Source of the DNA: Mucilaginibacter agri
Lineage (GTDB): Bacteria > Bacteroidota > Bacteroidia > Sphingobacteriales > Sphingobacteriaceae
Reading direction: 5' to 3'
Assembly (NCBI RefSeq): GCF_009928685.1
Contig: NZ_WWEO01000041.1
Location: forward strand, 62,001-126,000
DNA length: 64,000 bases
In this document: positions 44,401 through 51,839 of the stretch, piece after piece
How the letters are laid out: each line of letters begins with the position of its first letter
How positions within the stretch are numbered: position 1 is the first letter of the stretch
The notes under the pieces: generated by a model
The model's input: the letters and a program-made list of their open reading frames with translations, nothing else
Databases searched by the model: none
Told to the model about the DNA's origin: nothing
Made by a program: the position numbers and the translations under genes

Positions 44401-45711
44401 TCAGTTATTCTCCAACAAAAACTCTTTAAACCCTTCAAAATCTTTACCCAAGGCAACAGCTTGTTTCTCTTTGCCTTCCAATTCTTTTACGGAGGCTGGT
44501 ACTTTAATGGCTGCTGCAACCTCATCGGTAAATACATCAGGGAATTTGCAAGGATGTGCTGTTGACAAAAACACACCTGTTACATCTTCTGAAGTGTTCT
44601 GTACCTGCCATGCTTTAAGCGCTTTCCAGGCAATAGCGGTATGCGGACAAACTACATAGTTGTATTCATCAAACACCTCTTGAATAGCTTGCTGGGTTTC
44701 TTCGTCGTTATAGCTGTAGCCATCTATAAGTTTACCCACAGCCGAAAGATCGTCTTTAAACATATCGGCAATACGCGCCCAGTTGCTTGGATTACCAACA
44801 TCCATGGCGTTTGATATAGTTTGCACCGATGGCTTTGGCTCGTAAACACCTGTTTTTAAAAACGCAGGCACAGTATCATTAGCGTTGGTTGCCGCAATAA
44901 AATGTTCAACAGGCAAGCCCATTTTCCAGGCCAGTAAACCAGCACCGATATTACCAAAGTTGCCACTCGGCACCGAGAATACCACCTTACTTTTACCCTG
45001 ACGCAGCAGCTGCGCATAGGCATTAAAATAGTAAAACGTTTGCGGTATTAAACGGGCGATGTTAATAGAGTTGGCCGAAGTTAAACGGAACTTCTCATTC
45101 AGTTCTTTATCAGTAAAGGCTTGTTTAACCAGTGCCTGGCAATCATCAAAGGTGCCATCAATTTCCAGCGCGCGGATGTTTTGGCCATTGGTGGTTAACT
45201 GTTGCTCCTGAATATCACTTACTTTTCCTTTAGGATAAAGAATAGTTACACGGGTGTTCGGCACGCCTAAAAAGCCAAGAGCTACAGCGCCACCAGTATC
45301 ACCCGATGTTGCTACCAATACGTCCAGTTGCTTTTCGCCATCTTCCAGAAACCAGCTCATGATGCGGCTCATAAAGCGGGCGCCAAAATCTTTAAATGCC
45401 AGCGATGGGCCGTGGAAAAGTTCCAGCACATATACCTGCTCTTCCAGTTTCACCACAGGGGCTAAAAAGTTAATGGCATCGTGTACAATTGCCTTCAGGT
45501 CTTCATCCGGAATGGCACCATCCAACATAGCCTTAGCCACGTGAAAAGCAATTTCGGGCAGAGTATATTGATCCAGGTTATTAAAAAAACTATATGGCAA
45601 TTGCGGGATATGCTCTGGCATATATAAACCTTTATCCTGCGGCATGCTGTTAAACACTGCATCTTTAAATTCAACCTGATGAGCGGTATTATTGGTACTG
45701 TAAAAATTCAT
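44401..45711 (-). CDS. thrC: Threonine synthase
   Basis: PLP enzyme converting O-phosphohomoserine to threonine. 436 aa. The start MNFYSTNNTAHQVEFKDAVF fits the family; the PLP lysine lies in HGPSLAFKDFGARF, and the phosphate-binding loop in SGDTGGAVALGF. The C-terminal CPHTAIAWKAL is also conserved. Third structural gene of the thr operon (thrA-thrB-thrC), 80 bp after thrB; spacer with a heptad array and a 20-bp palindrome. Confidence 0.97.
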   Translation of the reverse strand: MNFYSTNNTAHQVEFKDAVFNSMPQDKGLYMPEHIPQLPYSFFNNLDQYTLPEIAFHVAKAMLDGAIPDEDLKAIVHDAINFLAPVVKLEEQVYVLELFHGPSLAFKDFGARFMSRIMSWFLEDGEKQLDVLVATSGDTGGAVALGFLGVPNTRVTILYPKGKVSDIQEQQLTTNGQNIRALEIDGTFDDCQALVKQAFTDKELNEKFRLTSANSINIARLIPQTFYYFNAYAQLLRQGKSKVVFSVPSGNFGNIGAGLLAWKMGLPVEHFIAATNANDTVPAFLKTGVYEPKPSVQTISNAMDVGNPSNWARIADMFKDDLSAVGKLIDGYSYNDEETQQAIQEVFDEYNYVVCPHTAIAWKALKAWQVQNTSEDVTGVFLSTAHPCKFPDVFTDEVAAAIKVPASVKELEGKEKQAVALGKDFEGFKEFLLENN

Positions 45712-45712
45712 T

Positions 45713-45747
45713 TTGATTTCGGAATTCGGATGTTCGATTTCGGATTT
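45713..45747. repeat. Degenerate 7-nt array abutting the thrC start
   Basis: Heptads TTGATTT, CGGAATT, CGGATGT, TCGATTT, CGGATTT on the plus strand, beginning 1 bp from the thrC start codon. Unit by unit it parallels 44244-44278 with a few substitutions, so the two are copies of one array or were made alike. Confidence 0.65.
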
Positions 45748-45761
45748 ATTATTTCTTTAAG

Positions 45762-45781
45762 TCCTCCCCAATTGGGGAGGA
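45762..45781. repeat. 20-bp perfect palindrome between thrB and thrC
   Basis: TCCTCCCCAATTGGGGAGGA, followed by a second half-copy AGGAGGGG. No T-tract on the minus strand, so probably a palindromic repeat and not a terminator. Confidence 0.6.
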
Positions 45782-45791
45782 TTAGGAGGGG

Positions 45792-46793
45792 TTATTCTAA
45801 GACTCTCGGCCCGGCATCATTAATTGGCGATACGAAGGCTTGCGAGTCTATCTTGATCTTATCCAGATGTTGCTGGATTTTTCGGGTAATGGTGTGTGCT
45901 GTTTGCTCGTCTCGGGTAAAAGAAAACACCGACGGGCCAGAGCCCGAGATACCGAAACTAACGGCACCGTTTTCCATCGCAATTTCGCGCAGTTTATAAA
46001 AATCAGGGATCAGCATGGCGCGTACCGGTTCTATCAGCACATCCTGCATGCTGCGGCCCATCAGGTCAATATCATTGGTATATAAACCGCTTACCAGGCC
46101 GGCAATGTTACCCCACTGGGTTACGGCATCTTTTAACAATACTTTGTTGCGGATAATCTGGCGGGCTTCACGCGTAGGCACATCCACATCTGGGAATACG
46201 ATGGCGCAATACAGCTCCTTAGGATGCGGCAGACGGATTACATCCAGTGGCTCATAACTGCGAATCAACACAAAGCCGCCCATCAGCGCGGGTGCCACAT
46301 TATCCGCGTGGCCATGTCCGCAGGCCATTTCTTCGCCTTTCATAGCAAATGGCAACAATTTGGCAGCATCGCTTTCGTCGCCCAATAAGGTTTTGGCAGC
46401 AAACAAACCCGCCACCGTGCTAGCCGAACTTGAACCTAATCCACTACCGATAGGCATTTTTTTATGTAATTCGATGTCGAAGCCAATGTCAGGGCGGCCA
46501 ATGCTATTCAAATAATGCTGAACGCTCACGCTCACCGTATTTTTTTCGGGGTTAAGCGGTAAACGGCCGTCGTCGCCGGTAATTTTGCTAATGGTTATGC
46601 CCGGTTTATCGGTCAACCGCATAATTACCTCGTCGCCTGGTGCCTCAACAGCGAACCCGAGCACATCAAAACCGCAAACCACATTAGCTACGGTGGCCGG
46701 TGCAAAAACACGAACGCTCTCGCGGCCCCCAAATGGGAGGCTAAACTCTGGGCTGGCTTCTTTTTTTTCTGACATTAGTATCTCGTTTTCCAT
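45792..46793 (-). CDS. thrB: Homoserine kinase
   Basis: GHMP-family kinase phosphorylating homoserine. About 333 aa from the ATG at 46793; a TTG at 46811 and an ATG at 46775 are alternatives, and conserved sequence begins only at VRVFAPATVANVVCGFDVLGF. The ATP-binding GHMP motif PIGSGLGSSSASTVAG is complete, and the C-terminal VSFGISGSGPSVFSF matches the family. The ~25 N-terminal residues (acidic, Lys/Glu-rich) are not part of the fold. Second gene of the thr operon. Confidence 0.93.
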   Translation of the reverse strand: MENEILMSEKKEASPEFSLPFGGRESVRVFAPATVANVVCGFDVLGFAVEAPGDEVIMRLTDKPGITISKITGDDGRLPLNPEKNTVSVSVQHYLNSIGRPDIGFDIELHKKMPIGSGLGSSSASTVAGLFAAKTLLGDESDAAKLLPFAMKGEEMACGHGHADNVAPALMGGFVLIRSYEPLDVIRLPHPKELYCAIVFPDVDVPTREARQIIRNKVLLKDAVTQWGNIAGLVSGLYTNDIDLMGRSMQDVLIEPVRAMLIPDFYKLREIAMENGAVSFGISGSGPSVFSFTRDEQTAHTITRKIQQHLDKIKIDSQAFVSPINDAGPRVLE

Positions 46794-46805
46794 CGGATTA
46801 TATTT

Positions 46806-46850
46806 TGACAAGAGTCTTTTGTCTTGATTCCTGTCTCTTGATCTTGATTC
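46806..46850. repeat. Degenerate 7-nt array between thrA and thrB
   Basis: Units TCTTGAT, TCCTGTC, TCTTGAT and similar, with a short opposite-sense GACAAGAGTC at the left. Same dialect as 50481-50607, 51686-51720 and 56791-56826. It overlaps the thrA stop codon. Confidence 0.6.
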
Positions 46851-49300
46851 TAGTTAGCGCCTACGTTTATCAAATCTGCAAATACACCTGCTGCGGTTAC
46901 TTCGGCACCGGCGCCAGGGCCTTTTACTACCATAGGGCGTTCGTAATAACGATCTGTGGTAAAGGCGATGATGTTATCCGCACCCGACATCATGTAGAAA
47001 GGGTGGTTCTCGTCAACCATTTGCAGGCTGATGGTTGCTTTGCCATTATCCAGTTTACCTACATAACGCAACACCTTTTTCTCTTCCTCGGCTTTGTTTT
47101 TCAACTCGCTGAAGTAGGCTTCTTCGTTTTTAAGTGCGGTATAAAAATCTTCTACCGTTTGTGCATCAAGGCACGATTGCGGCAATATATTATCGATCAC
47201 GATGTCTGATGCTTCCATGGCGTAACCGGCATCGCGGGCAAGGATCAGCACCTTACGCATAAAGTCGGTACCACGTAAATCGTCGCGAGGATCTGGTTCA
47301 GTATAGCCTTTTTCCTGCGCCATTTTAACTACGTCGTGAAAGCTGGCGTCGCCCTTAAAGTTGTTAAATATAAAGGAGATGGTTCCCGAAAGTATAGCCT
47401 CCATACGCTGTACCCTATCTCCGCTCACCATCAGGTCGCGCAGGGTACGGATAATTGGTAAGCCTGCACCAACGTTGGTTTCGTAAAAGAAATCTACACC
47501 GTGTTGCAATGCAGTGTCCTTAAAGTTGCGGTACTGCGCGTACGACGATGAGTTACCGATCTTATTACAAGTAACCACCGAGATATTGGCTTTGAAACAT
47601 TTCTCGTAAAAAGTAATTGGCAGCGGGCTTGCGGTATTATCTACAAATACGCAGTTTGGCAGGTTCATGTTAATCATGCGGTCAACAAACTCTTCTAAGT
47701 TGGCTTGCTCGCCGTTCTTTTCCAGTTCTTCGGCCCAATTGTCTAACGGCAAACCGTCGGCGCTGAAAGTCATTTTACGACTGTTGCTAATGCCGGCAAT
47801 CTTAACCTGGATCTTGTTTTTTTCGCGCAGAAACTGGTTATGCTGGTGCAATTGTTTAAACAAAGTGCGGCCAATATTACCTGTACCCAGGCAAAACGCA
47901 TTTAAAGTTTTATTTAATTGGGTAAAGAAGGCATCGTGTACAGCATTAAGGGCCTTAGCCAAATCAACCGCCGAAATAATTACCGAGATATTGTATTCTG
48001 ACGAACCTTGCGCAATTGCCCTTACGTTAACACCATTACGGCCCAGCGCGTGGAACAATTTTCCGCTCATACCTGGGGTTTGTTTCATATTCTCGCCCAC
48101 TACGGCTAATACCGCCAGGCTATCTTCGATAACAGGGGCTTCCAATTTATTAGCCAGCAATTCGAGTTCAAACTCCTGCTCAATTAAAGCTTTAGCTTTA
48201 TGTGCATCCGCTGGTTGTACGGCAAACGTAATGGTATGCTCCGATGACGATTGGGTAATTAGGATCACGTTGATCTGCTCACGCGATAACAAGGAGAATA
48301 ACCTGCCGCTGAAACCAGCTTTGCCAACCATGCCGCTACCGGTAAGGTTAATTACGCTGATCTCGTTTACAGACGAGATCCCTTTTATCGGCAAATGCGA
48401 TTCTTTAGAGGTATGGCTGATCACAGTACCTTCAAACTCGGGCTCGAAAGTGTTTTTGATCACGATAGGGATCTTCTTCAAAAACGCCGGGATCATGGTT
48501 GGCGGGTAGATAACCTTTGCACCGAAGTATGAAAGCTCCATGGCTTCGGTATAGGTCAAATCTGTTAAAGAGAACGCTTTCTTCACAATACGAGGATCAG
48601 CAGTCATCATCCCGTTAACATCGGTCCAGATTTCAATAGCCGATGCATTTAATGCCGAACCAAAAATTGCAGCAGTATAGTCGCTGCCACCACGGCCCAG
48701 CGTAGTTATCTGGCCTGCATCGTTACTGGCAATAAAACCGGTTACGATTAACAGCTTGCCTTTGTTTTCGTTATAGAAACCGCTGATCAGCAGTTCGCTT
48801 AATTCGGTATTAACCTTAGCCTGGCCAAAAGCGCTATCAGTTTTAATCAGTGTGGTGCTATCCACAAAAATTACTTCGGGGATGTATTGCAAAGCAATGC
48901 GGCTCACCATCAGGGCAGAGCAGCGCTCGCCATAGCTTAAAATCAGGTCGCGGGTCTTCGGGGTAAGTTCGCGCAGGGTCAGCACACCTTGCAGCAGGTC
49001 TTCCAGCTCGTTAAAATAAATTTTAAGGCGGGTAAGCAGCGGGTTTTGGTTGTGAATATCAACCAGGTCTTTAGCGGCATCGAAATGGCGCGTTTGCAAT
49101 TCTGCCAGTTGCGGGGTAAAACTTTCGCCGGCTGCGGCCTTTTCGGCCATTGATGCTAAGAGGTTGGTTACGCCACTCATGGCAGATAGCACGATAACCG
49201 GCTTGTTTTCAGCCTTACTTTCCTGCTTTAAGATCTCGATCAGCGTTTTGATACTTGTTGCCGATCCTACTGATGTACCTCCGAATTTTAAAACTTTCAT
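46850..49300 (-). CDS. thrA: Bifunctional aspartokinase / homoserine dehydrogenase I
   Basis: First and third steps of threonine synthesis from aspartate. 815 aa from the ATG at 49300 (MKVLKFGGTSVGSATSIKTL); upstream in-frame codons belong to the attenuator leader and are rejected. Aspartokinase domain (1-290: KFGGTSVG, GRGGSDYTAAIFG), two ACT-like regulatory segments (about 310-460), and a homoserine dehydrogenase domain (about 465-815, with FCLGTGNIGRTLF as nucleotide-binding start and ETNVGAGLPIIRTLRDL). Preceded by a Thr/Ile leader peptide and terminator, so expression is probably controlled by attenuation. Confidence 0.97.
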   Translation of the reverse strand: MKVLKFGGTSVGSATSIKTLIEILKQESKAENKPVIVLSAMSGVTNLLASMAEKAAAGESFTPQLAELQTRHFDAAKDLVDIHNQNPLLTRLKIYFNELEDLLQGVLTLRELTPKTRDLILSYGERCSALMVSRIALQYIPEVIFVDSTTLIKTDSAFGQAKVNTELSELLISGFYNENKGKLLIVTGFIASNDAGQITTLGRGGSDYTAAIFGSALNASAIEIWTDVNGMMTADPRIVKKAFSLTDLTYTEAMELSYFGAKVIYPPTMIPAFLKKIPIVIKNTFEPEFEGTVISHTSKESHLPIKGISSVNEISVINLTGSGMVGKAGFSGRLFSLLSREQINVILITQSSSEHTITFAVQPADAHKAKALIEQEFELELLANKLEAPVIEDSLAVLAVVGENMKQTPGMSGKLFHALGRNGVNVRAIAQGSSEYNISVIISAVDLAKALNAVHDAFFTQLNKTLNAFCLGTGNIGRTLFKQLHQHNQFLREKNKIQVKIAGISNSRKMTFSADGLPLDNWAEELEKNGEQANLEEFVDRMINMNLPNCVFVDNTASPLPITFYEKCFKANISVVTCNKIGNSSSYAQYRNFKDTALQHGVDFFYETNVGAGLPIIRTLRDLMVSGDRVQRMEAILSGTISFIFNNFKGDASFHDVVKMAQEKGYTEPDPRDDLRGTDFMRKVLILARDAGYAMEASDIVIDNILPQSCLDAQTVEDFYTALKNEEAYFSELKNKAEEEKKVLRYVGKLDNGKATISLQMVDENHPFYMMSGADNIIAFTTDRYYERPMVVKGPGAGAEVTAAGVFADLINVGAN

Positions 49301-49319
49301 AAGCTTGTTAAAACAAAAA

Positions 49320-49344
49320 CGCCTTCCCCGGTTGGAGGAAGGCG
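49320..49344 (-). terminator. Attenuator terminator in the thr leader
   Basis: Perfect 8-bp stem CGCCTTCC / GGAAGGCG (49320-49327 with 49337-49344), extended on one side, with a 9-nt loop and on the minus strand a TTTTTGTTTT tail. It is 20 bp upstream of the thrA ATG. Its proximal arm includes CTTCCTCC, which is exactly complementary to GGAGGAAG in the end of the leader peptide gene (49382-49389), giving an alternative antiterminator. Confidence 0.88.
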
Positions 49345-49377
49345 CCTTGTTGGTTTGTATTTGTTTACACCATACGG

Positions 49378-49446
49378 TTATCTTCCTCCATGCACTCGGC
49401 ATGTGGTCATAATAATCGATGTAATAATGGTGTTGTTAATAATCAC
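49378..49446 (-). CDS. thrL: Threonine/isoleucine attenuation leader peptide
   Basis: A 22-codon ORF with GTG start (49446) and TAA stop (49378-49380). It encodes IINNTIITSIIMTT followed by CRVHGGR: six Ile codons and four Thr codons among the first fifteen codons, all before the GGAGGAAG antiterminator strand. Ribosome stalling at Thr or Ile codons would leave that strand free to pair with the terminator arm and allow transcription into thrA. An internal ATG would give a 10-aa version. The Ile content suggests sensing of both amino acids, as for E. coli thrL. Confidence 0.8.
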   Translation of the reverse strand: MIINNTIITSIIMTTCRVHGGR

Positions 49447-49541
49447 GTTGTTATGTCTTTGTTTGACGGATGTAAATTAAGCTGATTATATTTAAATATG
49501 CAAGACAAAGCGTTTTTATTTTTTCGCGCAGCTTAGTTTTG

Positions 49542-49549
49542 TAATTTTG
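49542..49549 (+). promoter_or_regulatory. -7 element upstream of rsgA
   Basis: TAATTTTG is an exact TAnnTTTG and ends 6 nt before the ATG at 49556, again implying a leaderless mRNA. Confidence 0.5.
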
Positions 49550-49555
49550 GCAGCT

Positions 49556-50476
49556 ATGCAGGGACTTGTTACAAAATCAACCGGAAGCTGGTACCAGGTA
49601 CAAACACCAGAAGGTGATGTGGTTGATTGCCGCATAAAGGGCAAGTTCCGTATAAAAGGCATCACTACTACCAACCCCATTGCCGTTGGCGACCGGGTGG
49701 AGTTCGAAGCCGAACCCGATCAGGACACCGGTGTAATTACCAAGCTTTTTGATAGAAAGAATTACATCATCCGCAAGTCTATCAACCTGTCTAAACAAGC
49801 GCAGATTATAGCAGCCAACCTCGATCAGGCTTTTCTGGTGGTTACGCTGGCTTCGCCCCGCACCTCGTTAGGTTTTATCGACCGCTTTTTGGTTACGGCC
49901 GAAGCCTACGACATTCCCGCTTGCCTGGTATTCAATAAGCTGGATCTGTTTAGCGACCAGGGCCTCGAAATTTTAGCCGAATACGAAGCCGTTTATGAAA
50001 ACCTTGGTTATCGTTGCTTTAAGGTATCGGCCTTGGAAGGCACTAATATTCCCGAAGTACAGGCCGAACTTAAAGATAAGATCACGCTTTTCTCCGGTCA
50101 TTCGGGCGTAGGTAAATCCAGCCTGATGAACGCCATTCTGCCTGAATTAGCATTACGTACCAACCAAGTATCTGACTGGAGCGACAAGGGGATGCACACC
50201 ACCACTTTTGCCGAAATGTTTGAATTGCCCGAAGGCGGCTTTATTATAGACACCCCCGGTATCCGCGAATTAGGTGTTATCGATATAGAACAGCAGGAAC
50301 TCGGCCATTTCTTCCCCGAAATGCGCCAGCGCATGCACGATTGCCGCTTTAACAACTGCCGACACATTAACGAGCCCGGCTGCGCCGTGCTGGCTGCCTT
50401 AGAAGATGGCGAAATAGAACCCTCGCGTTATGAAAGTTACCTGAGTATTTATCATGGTAATGATACGCGGGCGTAG
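49556..50476 (+). CDS. rsgA: Ribosome small-subunit-dependent GTPase A
   Basis: Circularly permuted GTPase that aids 30S maturation. 306 aa from the ATG at 49556 (a TTG three codons earlier is rejected because it lies in the promoter motif). N-terminal OB fold (1-70), then the permuted G motifs: G4 NKLD, G1 GHSGVGKSS, G2/G3 region DTPGIREL; C-terminal zinc knuckle CRFNNCRHINEPGC. Divergent from the thr operon. dtd follows 142 bp downstream. Confidence 0.96.
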   Translation: MQGLVTKSTGSWYQVQTPEGDVVDCRIKGKFRIKGITTTNPIAVGDRVEFEAEPDQDTGVITKLFDRKNYIIRKSINLSKQAQIIAANLDQAFLVVTLASPRTSLGFIDRFLVTAEAYDIPACLVFNKLDLFSDQGLEILAEYEAVYENLGYRCFKVSALEGTNIPEVQAELKDKITLFSGHSGVGKSSLMNAILPELALRTNQVSDWSDKGMHTTTFAEMFELPEGGFIIDTPGIRELGVIDIEQQELGHFFPEMRQRMHDCRFNNCRHINEPGCAVLAALEDGEIEPSRYESYLSIYHGNDTRA

Positions 50477-50480
50477 CGTG

Positions 50481-50607
50481 AAGAGAATCAGGAAACAAGA
50501 ATCGAGGATCAAGACCAGCGCATCGAGAGACACAAAGTATTGTTTCTCAAAGGAAATGAAAATCACCAAATTCACATCCCGATTCTTGATTCTCGATTCC
50601 CGATTCT
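50481..50607. repeat. Inverted pair of degenerate 7-nt arrays between rsgA and dtd
   Basis: Left arm 50481-50515 (GAATCAG, GAAACAA, GAATCGA, GGATCAA); right arm 50578-50607, whose complement reads AGAATCG, GGAATCG, AGAATCA. The centre of about 62 bp has no ORF. It occupies the spacer from 4 bp after the rsgA stop to 12 bp before the dtd ATG. Confidence 0.75.
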
Positions 50608-50614
50608 ATTTTTG
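50607..50614 (+). promoter_or_regulatory. -7 element of dtd at the repeat boundary
   Basis: TATTTTTG, an exact TAnnTTTG, begins at the last base of the heptad array and ends 4 nt before the dtd ATG. The transcript would be leaderless. The inserted array would replace the -33 region. Confidence 0.5.
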
Positions 50615-50618
50615 ACCT

Positions 50619-51077
50619 ATGCGCGCAGTAATTCAAAGAGTATCACAGGCATCATGCACCGTTGAAGGCCAAATAACCGGCGAAATACAAAACGGCTTCA
50701 TGATCCTACTAGGCATCGAAGAAACCGACAATACCGACGATCTGCAATGGCTATCTCAAAAGATCGTTAACATGCGGATATTCGGCGACGAGAATGGCTT
50801 AATGAATAAATCTCTTGCCGATGTTAACGGTAATATCCTGCTCATTTCGCAATTCACCCTGTATGCCCAAACCAAAAAGGGCAACCGTCCATCCTTTATT
50901 CGTGCGGCAAAGCCGCCGATAGCCATTCCACTTTATGAAGAAATGATTGTAATGCTGGAATCCCTATTAGGCAAAAAAATAGCAACCGGCATTTTTGGTG
51001 CCGATATGAAAGTGGCATTGGTTAATGATGGCCCGGTTACGATTGTGATGGATACAAAGGATAAGGAGAATTTTTAA
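50619..51077 (+). CDS. dtd: D-aminoacyl-tRNA deacylase
   Basis: Proofreading enzyme hydrolysing D-amino acids (and Gly from tRNA-Ala) from tRNAs. 152 aa. MRAVIQRVSQASCTVEG at the start, the active-site motif LLISQFTLYAQTKKGNRPSF (SQF-x-L) and the cross-subunit Gly-cisPro-type motif GPVTIVMDT at the C-terminus (NDGPVT). Normal length. Flanked by repeats on both sides. Confidence 0.96.
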   Translation: MRAVIQRVSQASCTVEGQITGEIQNGFMILLGIEETDNTDDLQWLSQKIVNMRIFGDENGLMNKSLADVNGNILLISQFTLYAQTKKGNRPSFIRAAKPPIAIPLYEEMIVMLESLLGKKIATGIFGADMKVALVNDGPVTIVMDTKDKENF

Positions 51078-51099
51078 GTAAGCAATTCCCTCACCTCCT

Positions 51100-51202
51100 C
51101 GTCATGCCGAACTTGTTTCGGCACCCCACAGGACAGATGTACGATTAACCAAGCACAACGCAAACTTAGCAAGTGGGGTGCCGAAACAAGTTCGGCATGA
51201 CG
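51100..51202. repeat. Perfect 30-bp palindromic repeat after dtd
   Basis: Arms CGTCATGCCGAACTTGTTTC... and its exact complement (51100-51129 and 51173-51202) separated by 43 bp. The freshest-looking palindrome in the window. It may also terminate dtd. Confidence 0.85.
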
Positions 51203-51226
51203 GTCTGATTTAATACTTTTACACCT

Positions 51227-51553
51227 ATGCAAATCAAAGAAGCCCAAGAATTAGTCGATAAGTGGATAAATACCATGGGGATCCGCTACTTTAATGAACT
51301 TACCAACACCGCCATTTTAATGGAAGAAGTTGGTGAAGTAGCCCGCATTATGGCGCGACAGTACGGCGAGCAGTCATTCAAAAAATCAGATACCGAAGTT
51401 AACCTGGCCGACGAAATGGCCGATGTGCTTTTTGTATTGATTTGCCTGGCCAACCAAACCGGCATCGATTTAACCGAAGCGCTGGAGAAAAACCTGGTTA
51501 AGAAAAGCATCCGCGACGCCGACAGGCATAAGAATAATGAGAAGCTGAAGTAA
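51227..51553 (+). CDS. MazG-like nucleotide pyrophosphohydrolase
   Basis: 108 aa all-alpha NTP pyrophosphatase of the MazG/RS21-C6 type, probably cleaning non-canonical nucleotides. Metal-binding EEVGEVARI and DEMADVLFVLICLANQTGID supply the E-x2-E and E-x2-D pairs typical of the fold. Cytoplasmic. No toxin partner adjacent. Followed by a short terminator that includes the stop codon. Confidence 0.92.
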   Translation: MQIKEAQELVDKWINTMGIRYFNELTNTAILMEEVGEVARIMARQYGEQSFKKSDTEVNLADEMADVLFVLICLANQTGIDLTEALEKNLVKKSIRDADRHKNNEKLK

Positions 51554-51564
51554 GCTTCTCTTTT
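51539..51564 (+). terminator. Terminator overlapping the MazG-like gene end
   Basis: 8-bp stem GAGAAGCT / AGCTTCTC (51539-51546, 51553-51560), stop codon in the loop, followed by TTTT. Confidence 0.75.
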
Positions 51565-51590
51565 AAATAATCTTAAGGAACAAAATCTGG

Positions 51591-51660
51591 GTCATGCTGA
51601 GGGACTCGAAGCATGGTGAAGTGGCTTCTGCGCGCGATGCTTCGAGAGCCTCAGTATGAC
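51591..51660. repeat. Palindromic repeat 'GTCATGCTGAGGGACTCGAAGC'-type
   Basis: Imperfect inverted repeat, arms 51591-51615 and 51636-51660 (GTCATGCTGAGG with CCTCAGTATGAC at the outer ends, CGAAGCAT with ATGCTTCG inside). I recall this family from many Bacteroidota genomes. Confidence 0.75.
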
Positions 51661-51685
51661 AGCCCTCGTTAAGAATCGTTATGCA

Positions 51686-51720
51686 CTCTTGATTCCCGAC
51701 TCTCGATTCTTGATTCTCTT
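51686..51720. repeat. Degenerate 7-nt array, single arm
   Basis: Heptads CTCTTGA, TTCCCGA, CTCTCGA, TTCTTGA, same dialect as 50578-50607 and 56791-56826. No facing arm. The remaining spacer up to 51839 shows nothing else. Confidence 0.6.
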
Positions 51721-51839
51721 TGCCTAAAATCCAATAACTTTCACTTACTTTGAAGGTTATTATTTTTTATAAATACTTGTTAGCCAAATAGCAGACTAAA
51801 ATTAAGGGGTAGCTTGCAACAGGGTACAAAACAATAAGG

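Noticed and set aside
45762..45781. Terminator between thrB and thrC
   Set aside because: Strong palindrome but no T-tract on the transcribed minus strand.
47667..48509. 280-codon open frame antisense to thrA
   Set aside because: Composition follows the antisense of a well-conserved gene; no signal, domain or promoter.
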